From SAR86 cluster bacterium AG-313-N18 (GTDB taxonomy: Bacteria > Pseudomonadota > Gammaproteobacteria > Magnimaribacterales > D2472): a DNA stretch of 64,000 nucleotides. Location: assembly GCA_003283765.1 (NCBI GenBank), contig QBVY01000001.1:62001-126000 (forward strand), in the 5' to 3' direction. Below the pieces are notes generated by a model that had not been told where the DNA came from, did not search any database, and saw nothing but the letters and a program-made list of their open reading frames with translations. Positions 36,698 through 46,196 of this stretch are shown here, in pieces; the first letter of the stretch is position 1; each line of letters begins with the position of its first letter. The translations under genes and the position numbers were made by a program.

Positions 36698-37852
36698 ATG
36701 AAAAGAACCCTTCTTATTTTTGCATGCCTTCTTCTAGCTTTTATTGCATGGGTTTTTCCTTATATTGATGAACTGCGTGACCAGGGCCTAACAATGGATA
36801 CGGCATATGGCTATTTCTTTGGTGGACCAGATCACCCTTTCGATCCTAATGATGCAGTTCCCCAACTTGATTATTCAAAAGTAAGCTCATGGGCATCTCT
36901 TCCATTTATAGAAGATGAGGCAGACTTGATTCCTGCAGGAGAAGAGGGCGCCGATCAACTAAACTCAAAAGTGGATGTATTCTTTGTCCATCCAACTGGA
37001 TATTTAAAAGGACATCACTGGACTGACCCCCTCGAAGAAGAATCAGCGACAAAAGAAAATACCCAATGGATGATGGCCAATCAAGCCAGTGCCTACAACG
37101 GTTGTTGTAGCATTTATGCCCCTCATTATCGTCAAGCATCTATTTATAGTTATTTTGGGACCGATGAACTTCGTGAGGAGGTTCATGCATTCGTTTATCA
37201 AGATGTAAAAAAATCTTTTGAGCACTTTATCGATAACTTCAGCAATGGAAGACCATTTATTCTTGCAAGCCACAGTCAAGGCACGCATCATTCTACTAGA
37301 TTGCTAGCAGAAGAAATCGATGGGACAGATCTATACTCGAGGATGGTGGGAGCTTATATTATTGGCGGCACAATTTCTAAGGATATAATGAATGAAATGA
37401 GCGATATTTCTATTTGCGATAGCCCAGCTCAATTAGGCTGTCTCGTTCATTGGGATACATACAATGAAAACTATCTGAATAAGCAAATGCCAATTTATAG
37501 AAATAATATTTGTGTTAATCCCATCACTTGGAAAAACGAAGGGAGCTTATCTGATCTTGCTGATGCCAGAGGTGCTGTCTATGTTTCAGGTGAATTTGCA
37601 TTAGATTTCATTGGTGATGATGGCCCTAAGGGAGAAACTTTTGGTCCTTTGGAGGTACCACTCAAGCAATATGTTCAAGCTCAATGCAAAAATGGATTGC
37701 TTTTTGCATCTGATCAAACAGGAACTAGATTTCAGGCCTTTGGTGGCTCTGAAGGTAATTATCATGGTTTAGATTACGCGCTTTTTTATATGGATATTCG
37801 AGAGAATGCAATACTTAAAGTTAAGACTTACCTAGACAATATTTCTCAATAA
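36698..37852 (+). CDS. DUF3089 alpha/beta-hydrolase
   Basis: 384 aa with an N-terminal membrane anchor ('LLIFACLLLAFIAWVFPYI'), 'VDVFFVHPTGYL', 'NGCCSIYAPHYRQAS' and the nucleophile elbow 'ILASHSQGTHHSTRLL'. This matches DUF3089. Probably a periplasm-facing esterase or lipase of unknown substrate. Confidence 0.85.
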   Translation: MKRTLLIFACLLLAFIAWVFPYIDELRDQGLTMDTAYGYFFGGPDHPFDPNDAVPQLDYSKVSSWASLPFIEDEADLIPAGEEGADQLNSKVDVFFVHPTGYLKGHHWTDPLEEESATKENTQWMMANQASAYNGCCSIYAPHYRQASIYSYFGTDELREEVHAFVYQDVKKSFEHFIDNFSNGRPFILASHSQGTHHSTRLLAEEIDGTDLYSRMVGAYIIGGTISKDIMNEMSDISICDSPAQLGCLVHWDTYNENYLNKQMPIYRNNICVNPITWKNEGSLSDLADARGAVYVSGEFALDFIGDDGPKGETFGPLEVPLKQYVQAQCKNGLLFASDQTGTRFQAFGGSEGNYHGLDYALFYMDIRENAILKVKTYLDNISQ

Positions 37853-37866
37853 GACAAAATTTATTT

Positions 37867-38190
37867 ATGTCAGCATATTTATCTTTATTAGGCGCAATTA
37901 TTTTTGAAGTTGCAGGAACTTTAATGCTCCCTCTTACAAAGGAGTTCTCTGAAAAACTACCTACCATCATTATGAGTGTTTGTTATTTTGCCTCATTCTA
38001 TTTCTTAACACTTGCTTTAAGAGCCATCCCCCTTGCTATTGTTTATGCGTGCTGGAGTGGTTTAGGAGTATTATCAATCGCAGTTTTATCTTATTTTATC
38101 TATGGTCAGGGTTTAAGCTGGCAAGCAATTTTAGGATTATTCTTAATAGTAAACGGAGTAATTCTTGTTAATATATATTCAACTCAATAA
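37867..38190 (+). CDS. Small multidrug resistance (SMR) family transporter
   Basis: 107 aa, four helices, with the essential membrane Glu14 in 'LGAIIFEVAGTLML' and 'IPLAIVYACWSGLGV', as in EmrE/SugE. Exports cationic compounds or guanidinium; the subtype is not clear. Confidence 0.9.
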   Translation: MSAYLSLLGAIIFEVAGTLMLPLTKEFSEKLPTIIMSVCYFASFYFLTLALRAIPLAIVYACWSGLGVLSIAVLSYFIYGQGLSWQAILGLFLIVNGVILVNIYSTQ

Positions 38191-38208
38191 CTCATCACTA
38201 AGGATAAT

Positions 38209-38910
38209 ATGACAGATTCAATTGCCACCCTATCTCAAGAAAATGATATTTCCATTATCAAGCTCGATGATGGTAAGGCTAATGCTTTTTCATACGACAT
38301 GCTTTCTCAAGTCAATGAACTGTTAGCCAAGGTACCAAGAGACTATGGAGCGCTTGTTATAACTGGAAGAGAAGGCTTGTTTTCGGGTGGATTTGATTTA
38401 AAAACATTAGCAACTGGTGATATGGAAAAAATTACAAAGATGGTGCAGTTGGGCTATCGTCTTCTGTTGGAACTTTTTTCATTTGATAGACCCATTATTG
38501 CAGCTGTTTCGGGCCATTCAATTGCATTAGGTTTGTTCGTGACCTGCTCAGCAGATTATAGGATTGCTATAGATGGTCAATATGTATGCCAGGCAAATGA
38601 AGTTCGAAACAATATGGACATCCCAACACAAATCATGGAAATTCTTAAGGCCAGAGTAAATAAAAATTATTTTTATCCTGCAGTTTTTCATGCAGATGCA
38701 TATTCTGTTCAGGATTCAATTGCGGTAGGTTATATTGATGAAGTTGTTCCAGAGGACAAATTTATGGACAGGGTTATGGAGAAAGCTGCAGAGTTAGCAA
38801 CATTACCACATCCTTTTTATGCCAATACAAAAAAATCTGCTCAAGAGGATGTGAGATCAAAGATCTCAGATGCAATAGAAAAATATGAAAACCTAGTAGA
38901 CCTAAATTAG
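38209..38910 (+). CDS. Enoyl-CoA hydratase/isomerase (crotonase) family protein
   Basis: 233 aa with 'GKANAFSYDML', the oxyanion-hole 'LFSGGFDLKTL' and 'RPIIAAVSGHSIALGLFVTCSADYRIA'. The second catalytic Glu region is atypical ('ANEVRNNMDIP'), so hydratase activity is uncertain. Short C-terminal helical domain. Confidence 0.85.
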   Translation: MTDSIATLSQENDISIIKLDDGKANAFSYDMLSQVNELLAKVPRDYGALVITGREGLFSGGFDLKTLATGDMEKITKMVQLGYRLLLELFSFDRPIIAAVSGHSIALGLFVTCSADYRIAIDGQYVCQANEVRNNMDIPTQIMEILKARVNKNYFYPAVFHADAYSVQDSIAVGYIDEVVPEDKFMDRVMEKAAELATLPHPFYANTKKSAQEDVRSKISDAIEKYENLVDLN

Positions 38911-38943
38911 AACTACATATTAAAAACATATAGACTACCCACC

Positions 38944-39534
38944 ATGAGCAAATATAAAATCTTTATCCCTGAGCATTTGCGTGCATATAGACCAAGACCT
39001 CTCAGATGGCTGGGTAAATTTTTAATGAAGGTCACTGGCTGGAAAACTACCGGTCATCTTCCTAAAGATCAGCGCGTGGTATTGATCGCTGGTCCGCATA
39101 CCTCAAATTGGGATTTTGTTCTTGCCATGTCACTTATATTAAGTCTTGATGTTCATATTCACTGGGTGGGCAAACATTCAATTTTTAAAAAAGGCTTTCG
39201 TAGATTGCTTAGAAAAATGGGTGGCATTCCTGTAAATAGAGCAAACCCAGAAGCATTAAAAAATGAAATTTATAATGTTACTGAGAAATATAAAGGCTTT
39301 ATCATCGCCATTGCCCCAGAGGGCACCAGAAAGAAAGTGGAAAGACTCAAGTCTGGTTTTTTGCGCATTGCCAATGAAACGAATAGTAAAATCATGATGG
39401 CAGGAATTGATTTCTCAAATAAGACAATTGAACTGGGTGATTTTTTCAGTCCCTCAGGTGATGTAGAGCAAGATTTACAATTCATCACCGAGTATTTTTC
39501 TAACTTTGCAGGGAAACGCCCAGAACTGTCATAG
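38944..39534 (+). CDS. PlsC-like 1-acyl-glycerol-phosphate acyltransferase family protein
   Basis: 196 aa with the H-x4-D motif 'GPHTSNWDFVLAM' and 'IAPEGTRKKVERLKSGFLRIA' (the E-G-T-R motif). This compact form is common in marine gammaproteobacteria. Lipid acylation is likely; the acceptor is unknown. Confidence 0.87.
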   Translation: MSKYKIFIPEHLRAYRPRPLRWLGKFLMKVTGWKTTGHLPKDQRVVLIAGPHTSNWDFVLAMSLILSLDVHIHWVGKHSIFKKGFRRLLRKMGGIPVNRANPEALKNEIYNVTEKYKGFIIAIAPEGTRKKVERLKSGFLRIANETNSKIMMAGIDFSNKTIELGDFFSPSGDVEQDLQFITEYFSNFAGKRPELS

Positions 39535-39565
39535 AATCTCAAATAATCTTTTATTGGAGTAAAAA

Positions 39566-41023
39566 ATGTTAAAAAAATTATTCCTTTCAGTCCTTGGTAT
39601 TCTTTTTATTGTCTTATCAATAGCTTTGTGTAGGACTGTTACTCATACAGCTTCAGTTGTTGGAATTATCGAAGGCGAAACTATTGAAATTGATGGGGAT
39701 AAGGCCAGTCAAAATCTAGCTGCGTCAATTAGATTTAAGACGATCTCTTATCAGGATGAAGAAAAGTTCCCTTTTGAGGAGTTTGACAATTTTATTAAAT
39801 GGGCTGCGGCAACCTACCCAGAGTTTCATCAAGTCATGGAGATAGATCAGCATAAGCACTCGTTACTTTTTAAATGGCAAGGCAGTGATTCAACCCTGGC
39901 GCCGATTTTGTTTGAAGGCCATCATGATGTTGTTCCTATAATCCCTGGTACTGAAAATCTTTGGCAAGAAAATCCATTTGCTGGAGTCATCTCTAATAAT
40001 AGAATTTGGGGACGAGGCGCACTGGATGATAAAAGCGGTGTCGTTGGTTTAATGGAAGCCGCAACCTATCTGATTAAAAATAATTTTAAGCCTAAGAGAA
40101 CAACATATTTTAGCTTCGGCCATGATGAGGAGGTCGGCGGCAGCGGCGCAGCTTTAATCACAGAAAAGCTTAGACAAGAAGGCGTTCAACTTTCATGGTC
40201 GCTCGGTGAGGGCTCATTTGTAAATAAAGGGTTCTTTCCTGGCATAGATAAGTTTATTGCTCCCATTAATGTTGCTGAAAAAGGCAGCGCTAACCTTATG
40301 ATTATTGCTACGGCCAAAGGAGGGCATTCCTCCACACCCCCCAAAAGAACAGCGGTAACAATTCTCGCAGAAGCTCTTGTAAAGCTTGAAAAAGAACCAT
40401 TGCCTGGAAGCTTAGAAGGATTAAGTGCTGCTATGTTTAATGAAGTCAGCAAACATATGCCATTTCGATACCGTTTTCTATTTGCTAACAGATGGTTATT
40501 TGGCGGACTTCTCGATTCACAACTATCTTCAACACCAGTAATTAATGCAATGATTAGAACCACGACAGCTCCAACCATGCTAAATGGGAGCGTAAAGAGT
40601 AACGTTCTTCCAATTGAAGCAACAGCCCTAATTAACTTTAGGTTGCATCCCAGAGATACAACAGAAAGTGTTACCAATCATGTAAGGGGTGTTGTTGGAT
40701 CAAATGATGTAGAGGTTAGATTTTTAGGAGGCAGAGAAGCATCTGAAATATCCTCTTGGGATTCTCCAGGATTTAAAATAGTTTCTTCCTCCCTAGAAAA
40801 AGTTTATGGTGAAATCGTTCCAGTACCCGGTCTAATGATTGCTGCATCTGATACTAGGCACTACTCAAAAATTGCAGACAATTCTTTTAGGTTTAATCCG
40901 TTTTTTATAGTTCCAGAGGACATGACTGGTATTCACGGAACCAATGAAAGTATAGATGTTGATAGCTTTATCTCAGGTATCAAAACATATGTTGAAATCA
41001 TTAGAGAGGGATCTAGCAACTAG
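39566..41023 (+). CDS. M20-family metallopeptidase (carboxypeptidase S-like)
   Basis: 485 aa, N-terminal membrane anchor or signal (1-24). Metal-site motifs 'FEGHHDVVP', 'IWGRGALDDKSGVVGLMEA' and 'FSFGHDEEVGGSGA', with a dimerisation lid domain and C-terminal 'DMTGIHGTNESI'. Resembles yeast CPS1/PM20D1-type enzymes. Probably an exported peptide or N-acyl amino acid hydrolase. Confidence 0.92.
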   Translation: MLKKLFLSVLGILFIVLSIALCRTVTHTASVVGIIEGETIEIDGDKASQNLAASIRFKTISYQDEEKFPFEEFDNFIKWAAATYPEFHQVMEIDQHKHSLLFKWQGSDSTLAPILFEGHHDVVPIIPGTENLWQENPFAGVISNNRIWGRGALDDKSGVVGLMEAATYLIKNNFKPKRTTYFSFGHDEEVGGSGAALITEKLRQEGVQLSWSLGEGSFVNKGFFPGIDKFIAPINVAEKGSANLMIIATAKGGHSSTPPKRTAVTILAEALVKLEKEPLPGSLEGLSAAMFNEVSKHMPFRYRFLFANRWLFGGLLDSQLSSTPVINAMIRTTTAPTMLNGSVKSNVLPIEATALINFRLHPRDTTESVTNHVRGVVGSNDVEVRFLGGREASEISSWDSPGFKIVSSSLEKVYGEIVPVPGLMIAASDTRHYSKIADNSFRFNPFFIVPEDMTGIHGTNESIDVDSFISGIKTYVEIIREGSSN

Positions 41024-41031
41024 AGCATCTT

Positions 41032-41766
41032 ATGAGCGCCACCAGTTTAGCCTTTAAAGTTTATTTAATTCTAGGTTTTGAATTGGCAGTCCTTTATGGC
41101 TGCACATTTTTAGTTATTCAACAATGTCAGAAAGCTTTTTATGCAAATAAGACATTTTTAGGCATTGCTTTTGTAGAGGCTGTTAATCCTAATAGGCAGA
41201 TTGATATTTGTATCGTGCAAAGTAAAGCAACTACCCTATTTTTCTTTTGGTTTATCTTATTTGCCATTATTTCAATGTGGACGGCCTCAGCTTTCATAAT
41301 TTTTTCAAGTTCATTTATTCAATTTATCTTTATGACTATTAGTGCCATATTTTATGGATCCGTTATAGGTTTCATCATTATGGATATGGATGAAAATGAT
41401 GGTATGGCAGGGCTCAAAGGAGCAACTTTAACAACTGCTGCAATGTTTGTTTTGGTCTCTGTTAGTGGAATAAACTTTGCTAATGCAATTTCTGTTTTAA
41501 CAGTTGCCTCTCTAATTCTAATGTTAATTATTTGGGAGCTTGTTGCGCTTGTCATAGGAATATCAAGAGGAGCACAAAAAATAAAAGCAGTAATGGGAAT
41601 TATTACCTTCTCCATGTCATTGCTTGCCTCCATCAGTATGGTTAACGTGAGTTCTGATCAAGGTTTAAATGATTGGAACACAGCAATCGATCTTGCCTTC
41701 AGCATGTACCTAGACATAATTAATATAATTTTGTATTACATAGAGTACATGGGCAACTATTCTTAG
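41032..41766 (+). CDS. Integral membrane protein of unknown function
   Basis: 244 aa with about six membrane helices; one acidic loop 'MDMDENDGMAGLKG' follows helix 4. Tightly placed 8 nt after the M20 peptidase and 4 nt before a GNAT gene, so probably in the same operon. No family recognised. Confidence 0.7.
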   Translation: MSATSLAFKVYLILGFELAVLYGCTFLVIQQCQKAFYANKTFLGIAFVEAVNPNRQIDICIVQSKATTLFFFWFILFAIISMWTASAFIIFSSSFIQFIFMTISAIFYGSVIGFIIMDMDENDGMAGLKGATLTTAAMFVLVSVSGINFANAISVLTVASLILMLIIWELVALVIGISRGAQKIKAVMGIITFSMSLLASISMVNVSSDQGLNDWNTAIDLAFSMYLDIINIILYYIEYMGNYS

Positions 41767-41770
41767 AAAA

Positions 41771-42271
41771 ATGAATCCCAAATATAAACTACACACCTTT
41801 TCTGCTGGAACTTATATTGAGGCTCAACTTCAGTCAATCTATGACCTAAATCAGGCAAATACTCCAGAAGTTGGTTCGTTGGAGTCTACAAACCATTTAA
41901 AAAAATTAATAGAGCTCAGCGCTTACAATTTATTAGTGCTAAGTAATGATGAGATTGTTGGGTTTATAATTTGTATGAGAGAGGGCTCGGTTTATGAATC
42001 CGAAAATTATAAATTCTTTATTCAAAAGCTTAAGAAGTTCCTTTATGTAGATAGAGTTGCAATTGATGAGCAACACAGAAGAGCAGGATTAGGACAAGCT
42101 ATCTATGAAAACATATTTATCCACGCTAGCAAAAATGACTTGCCAATAACATTAGAGGTAAATACTCAGCCTGTTAATCAACCTTCTTTAAATTTTCATG
42201 AAAAGATGGGGTTTGATAAGGTTGGTGCTAAAGATTTTAAAGATCATAGTGTTGCCTACTTTATTAAATAG
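41771..42271 (+). CDS. GNAT-family acetyltransferase
   Basis: 166 aa with 'VDRVAIDEQHRRAGLGQAIYENIF' (acetyl-CoA loop R-x-G-L-G) and 'NQPSLNFHEKMGFDKVG'. Substrate unknown. Confidence 0.87.
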   Translation: MNPKYKLHTFSAGTYIEAQLQSIYDLNQANTPEVGSLESTNHLKKLIELSAYNLLVLSNDEIVGFIICMREGSVYESENYKFFIQKLKKFLYVDRVAIDEQHRRAGLGQAIYENIFIHASKNDLPITLEVNTQPVNQPSLNFHEKMGFDKVGAKDFKDHSVAYFIK

Positions 42272-42275
42272 TTTT

Positions 42276-42998
42276 ATGAAGCAATTATTTTTATTATTCG
42301 TTTTTATTTTTTTTATTGCTAGCTGTAGCAATGAACCTCAGAATCCTATTCAGTTAAAGAATTTCACAAATGAAATTTCTGAAAAAAAATTAGGTCAAAG
42401 GCTGATGGATCTTCCTTATGGTTTGAATGCATTGGAGCCAAGCTTAGATGAAGTTCAGGAAATCTTTATTGCTGTGCATGGAGGCAGTAGTGAGGGCTAC
42501 GAATGGATATATCCCATCAAAACTATTGATACAAAACAAAAACATATGTATTTTTATCGCTGGCCTGATAATGGGTGCTTTCAAGATTCAGCTGAAAAAC
42601 TAGCAAATGAGATTAAGGATATTGTGAATCAAGATAAATCTATAAAAAAAGTTTCATTGATAGGCCACAGCTATGGTGGAATATTGGTTTCCCATGTTTT
42701 AAAAAATTGGAAAGCAGCCACTCCAATGGAAGTTCATGTTGTAGCTTCGCCATTAGCGGGAACATCGATGTTAAAAAATTTTTGTGGTTATGAGCCCGCC
42801 AAGAAGACTCCAAATAACACAGCGCTTTTTGAATGGAGAACCCAACATCAGCTTGATAATGCATTCAAAGATTTGCCAGAAGACCCGCAGCAGATAAATA
42901 TACAGGGCAGTCAAGTAACTACTCTTCCAGATACCTATAAAGGCAATCGACTTGGGCATAATTGGTCTATTAGTTGGGTTGCAGACGAGGCTTTTTAA
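42276..42998 (+). CDS. Lipoprotein with alpha/beta-hydrolase fold
   Basis: 240 aa from ATG 42276. The track's ATG 42198 would add 26 residues translated out of the GNAT gene's 3' end. Lipobox 'FFIASC' near residue 17. Nucleophile elbow 'SLIGHSYGGILVSHVL' and a C-terminal His in 'GHNWSISWV'. Probable periplasmic or outer-membrane esterase. Confidence 0.8.
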   Translation: MKQLFLLFVFIFFIASCSNEPQNPIQLKNFTNEISEKKLGQRLMDLPYGLNALEPSLDEVQEIFIAVHGGSSEGYEWIYPIKTIDTKQKHMYFYRWPDNGCFQDSAEKLANEIKDIVNQDKSIKKVSLIGHSYGGILVSHVLKNWKAATPMEVHVVASPLAGTSMLKNFCGYEPAKKTPNNTALFEWRTQHQLDNAFKDLPEDPQQINIQGSQVTTLPDTYKGNRLGHNWSISWVADEAF

Positions 42999-43065
42999 TC
43001 TTTCATCTTCTATTTAATAACATTGGGGCATAAGTTAAACTGTCTTTTTTTAAACAAGGATCACC

Positions 43066-44040
43066 ATGCCACTTCCAAAAATTTTACAAGATAATCTAGC
43101 AATTCCAGTGATTGGCTCACCGCTTTTTTTAGTCTCTGGACCAGAATTAGTGATTGCTCAGTGCAAATCAGGAATTGTAGGTTCGTTCCCCGCATTAAAT
43201 GCTAGACCCCAACATGTGCTCGAAGATTGGTTGATAAGAATTAAAGAAGAATTGGCTCAAGCGAAAGCTGAAAATCCAGACCTACCAATTGCGCCCTATG
43301 CGGTTAATCAAATTTGTCATGCATCCAATGATAGATTGATGGGCGATATGGAGTTATGTGTAAAACATGAAGTTCCAATTATTATCACCTCTTTAAGACC
43401 GCCTGAAGAAATTGTTACAGCTGCTCATTCATATGGCGGACTTGTTTATCATGATGTCATCAGTGTAAGACATGCAAAAAAAGCTGCCGAACAAGGAGTT
43501 GACGGCCTGATTTTAGTTTGTGCTGGAGCGGGTGGACATGCTGGAACACTGTCACCTTTTGCTTTGGTGAGAGAAGTCAGAGAATTTTTTGATGGAACGA
43601 TTATTCTTTCAGGCTCAATCAGCTCTGGTAGTGCGGTTGCATCAAGCTTAGCGCTTGGCGCTGATCTTGCATACCTGGGAACTAGGTTTATTGCTACTGA
43701 AGAGGCGAATGCTGACCAAGGATATAAAGATATGCTAATCGATAGTGTTGCTGACGATATTGTATATTCCTCTTTGTTCACTGGTGTTCATGGTAACTAC
43801 TTGAAGGGTTCAGTTGAGAATGCTGGTTTAGATCCAAATAATCTGCCTGTGGCAGATAAATCATCAATGAACTTTGGATCTGGTGGTAACACCGATGCAA
43901 AAGCATGGAAAGATATTTGGGGTTCTGGTCAAGGCATTGGATCAATTAAAGATTCTCCATCAGTCCAAACTTTAGTGAATCAATTAACTTCAGAATTTAA
44001 AGAGGCCGTTGAAGATTTAAATCAAAAATCTACTTACTAG
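43066..44040 (+). CDS. Nitronate monooxygenase / NAD(P)H-dependent flavin oxidoreductase
   Basis: 324-aa FMN TIM barrel of the 2-nitropropane dioxygenase family: 'PVIGSPLFLVSGPELVIAQCKSGIVGSFPALNARP', 'LVCAGAGGHAGTLSPFALVREVREF' and 'GADLAYLGTRFIATEEA'. Good ribosome-binding site AAGGA upstream, after its own 67-bp spacer. Confidence 0.9.
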   Translation: MPLPKILQDNLAIPVIGSPLFLVSGPELVIAQCKSGIVGSFPALNARPQHVLEDWLIRIKEELAQAKAENPDLPIAPYAVNQICHASNDRLMGDMELCVKHEVPIIITSLRPPEEIVTAAHSYGGLVYHDVISVRHAKKAAEQGVDGLILVCAGAGGHAGTLSPFALVREVREFFDGTIILSGSISSGSAVASSLALGADLAYLGTRFIATEEANADQGYKDMLIDSVADDIVYSSLFTGVHGNYLKGSVENAGLDPNNLPVADKSSMNFGSGGNTDAKAWKDIWGSGQGIGSIKDSPSVQTLVNQLTSEFKEAVEDLNQKSTY

Positions 44041-44084
44041 ATTCAAAAAATTTAGTTTAGCCAAGAAATGCTTTCAGCTTGAAA

Positions 44085-44501
44085 TTAAAGATCGCCATCT
44101 TTTCTGTGCTCACTGCGATCAACTTCAAATTTTTTACCATATCTTGCTTCAAGCTTATCCTGGTTTTCTTTAATCACTTCATATGGATCAAGCTTTAATG
44201 CCATGCAGGCTGTAGACCAATACCACATTATATCTCCAAGCTCTCTTTTCATATGAAAAATATTATCTTCTGATGCAGGTTTTCCCTGAAGAAACATCTT
44301 CTTTACGATTTCTACGAATTCGCCTGTCTCACTGCCTAATCCAAGCGCAGCTGTTAGCAGTCTTGCAGACTCTATTGGAGACGAGGAATCAATTTCCTTC
44401 ATGCGAGCATCTAAGCTGTTTTGATCCAAGCTTGGCTCACTTGTTAGCTTGGTAACAAAATCCCCATAACTATTTAAAAACTTTCTTGCTTCATCATTCA
44501 T
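44085..44501 (-). CDS. MazG-like nucleotide pyrophosphohydrolase
   Basis: 138-aa all-alpha NTP-pyrophosphatase: 'ALGLGSETGEFVEIVKK' and 'MKRELGDIMWYWSTACMALKLDPYEVIKENQDKLEARYGKKF' give the E-x-x-E ... E-x-x-D metal site. A house-cleaning or dUTPase-like role is likely. Minus strand, 12 nt downstream of the glycosyltransferase, so perhaps co-transcribed with it. Confidence 0.85.
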   Translation of the reverse strand: MNDEARKFLNSYGDFVTKLTSEPSLDQNSLDARMKEIDSSSPIESARLLTAALGLGSETGEFVEIVKKMFLQGKPASEDNIFHMKRELGDIMWYWSTACMALKLDPYEVIKENQDKLEARYGKKFEVDRSEHRKDGDL

Positions 44502-44513
44502 AAAATTCTCCTA

Positions 44514-45512
44514 TTATTTAAGTGGGCTAATCTTCCAATCAAGAGATTCAAGAAAATTAGATTCTGTAGCCTTTTCTAAATCTAGCACTACATTATTTTT
44601 TAAATCTATACCGCTAATCAGAGCATAGTCATCTAAAGACCTTTCATCGCCAAGGTTCATAGGCTCCTCAACTTTGCCAGCAAATAAGTCATTCAGTCTA
44701 TTTAAACTTTTTTTATCTAATTCTGTCCATTTTACTGCTCTCTTTTGATCATCTTCTGGATCCCAATGAAGCTTTCTAGGAATATTGCTTGTGTCAGTAT
44801 AAAGATGAAATAAAGGCGCATCAGGAATATGGAAAAATGAATATCCGCGAGTAAAAGCTCGCAATGCCATTGAAAGCTCCTCTCCATAGAAATAATAATT
44901 TGGATCATAGGGTATTTCTTTTACAAAAGAGCCCTTTGTAAAAATACAGCCTGCTGCCATTAAAATTGCATGCGTAATGTCTTTATATTTTGTTGGAATA
45001 CCTATTTGTCTGGAAAATGAGCCTTTGAGAAATAAGCTATCTTTTCTATAGGTAATAACTTGAGTATGTTTATCACCAGTATTGAGAGAGAATAAACCTT
45101 TTTCAAAATCCAGCACTTTAAAGCCTCGGGGATAAGAAGTAATAACTGGTTTTTTAAAATAATTATCATCTGATTGAATGGCAGAAATTTTTTCCAGCTG
45201 TTCAGTGAAAATTTTATCCCAGCTAGGTGCAAATTGAGTGTGAGAGTCAACCTGCAAGAAAAAGTCTTCTTCATTAAAAAAACTTTGAGCTCTGTGTCTT
45301 GCCCAGCATGGACCCTTAGAAAAAAGAGGATCAACATGCTCATAGTGGATTTGATTTGCAAAAGTAATTTCGTTAATTCTTATACCTTCGTCAGATTGAT
45401 CGCAAATACTAAAGACAAGGCTGTCTTTATCCTCAGCATTGTTATAAGCACTAAAAATTGTAGATACCAGCAAGGGATCTTGATAGGATGCGATTGAAAC
45501 AAATATACTCAT
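44514..45512 (-). CDS. Skp1-type hydroxyproline GlcNAc-transferase-like glycosyltransferase
   Basis: 332 aa from the internal ATG at 45512 (MSIFVSIASYQDPLL), preferred to 45545 since the family begins here. GT-A fold with 'SYQDP', 'GPCWARHRAQSFF', the metal-binding 'LQVDSHTQFAPSWD' (D89-x-H91), 'AAGCIFTKGSFVKEIPYDPNYYFYGEELSMALRAFTRGY' and 'LFHLYTD'. These match the GlcNAc-transferase family (PF11397) that includes eukaryotic Gnt1, which glycosylates hydroxyproline on Skp1. A prolyl-hydroxylase gene diverges from it 45 bp away. Confidence 0.85.
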   Translation of the reverse strand: MSIFVSIASYQDPLLVSTIFSAYNNAEDKDSLVFSICDQSDEGIRINEITFANQIHYEHVDPLFSKGPCWARHRAQSFFNEEDFFLQVDSHTQFAPSWDKIFTEQLEKISAIQSDDNYFKKPVITSYPRGFKVLDFEKGLFSLNTGDKHTQVITYRKDSLFLKGSFSRQIGIPTKYKDITHAILMAAGCIFTKGSFVKEIPYDPNYYFYGEELSMALRAFTRGYSFFHIPDAPLFHLYTDTSNIPRKLHWDPEDDQKRAVKWTELDKKSLNRLNDLFAGKVEEPMNLGDERSLDDYALISGIDLKNNVVLDLEKATESNFLESLDWKISPLK

Positions 45513-45557
45513 TTTGTATGCGTTCTTTACTTGGTTAGCATACAATTATTTCTAGTT

Positions 45558-46196
45558 ATGAATACGGAATATCCAAAAAAAATTGCTGACAATGTCACCA
45601 TGTATTCAGCTGACCCTATTTTATATGTCGTTGATCATTTTCTCAGCAATGACGAATGTGATGCTTTTATAAAAGCATCTGAAGGCAAGCTGCAGCCCTC
45701 AACAGTCATAAGCCCAGATAAACACATACAACATGAGAGCAGAACAAGTGAGAATTGTTGGATAGAACATGATGCCAACGACATAGTCCATGAAGTGAGC
45801 AAAAGGTTTTCGATTCTAGTCCAGATGCCAATTAGAAATGCTGAGCAGTATCAGCTTGTTCATTATAAAAAAGGCGCTCAATACAAGCCACATTTTGATT
45901 CGTTTGACTTTGAAACAGAAGATGGAAAAAAAAATTGGGAGCCAGGCGGTCAAAGAATGATTACAGTTCTCGCATATTTAAATGATGTAGAGCAGGGGGG
46001 TGAGACCGGGTTTCCAGAGCTTGGCATCAATGTACCACCAAAAAAAGGAGATGCTGTAGTGTTTCACAATACTCTACTCAACGACGCAGCTACTCATCCT
46101 AAAATTAACCCAAGATCGCTTCATGGAGGCATGCCCGTCATTAAGGGCGAGAAGTGGATGGTTAATCTTTGGTTCAGAGAAAATCTAAGATACTAA
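45558..46196 (+). CDS. Prolyl 4-hydroxylase-like 2OG-Fe(II) oxygenase
   Basis: 212 aa from ATG 45558. P4Hc domain: H112-x-D114 ('YKPHFDSF'), distal H189 and 2-oxoglutarate-binding Lys in 'RSLHGGMPVIKGEKWMVNLWFRE', plus 'LAYLNDVEQGGETGFPELGINVPPKKGDAVVFHN'. This is the catalytic core of PHD/Skp1-P4H (PhyA)-type enzymes, with no signal peptide, so cytoplasmic. Divergent from the GlcNAc-transferase-like gene. Confidence 0.92.
   Translation: MNTEYPKKIADNVTMYSADPILYVVDHFLSNDECDAFIKASEGKLQPSTVISPDKHIQHESRTSENCWIEHDANDIVHEVSKRFSILVQMPIRNAEQYQLVHYKKGAQYKPHFDSFDFETEDGKKNWEPGGQRMITVLAYLNDVEQGGETGFPELGINVPPKKGDAVVFHNTLLNDAATHPKINPRSLHGGMPVIKGEKWMVNLWFRENLRY

Noticed and set aside
46069-46080. Possible parS-like TGTTTCAC half-site
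   Set aside because: Only half of the palindrome is present and it lies inside the P4H coding sequence, far from parAB.
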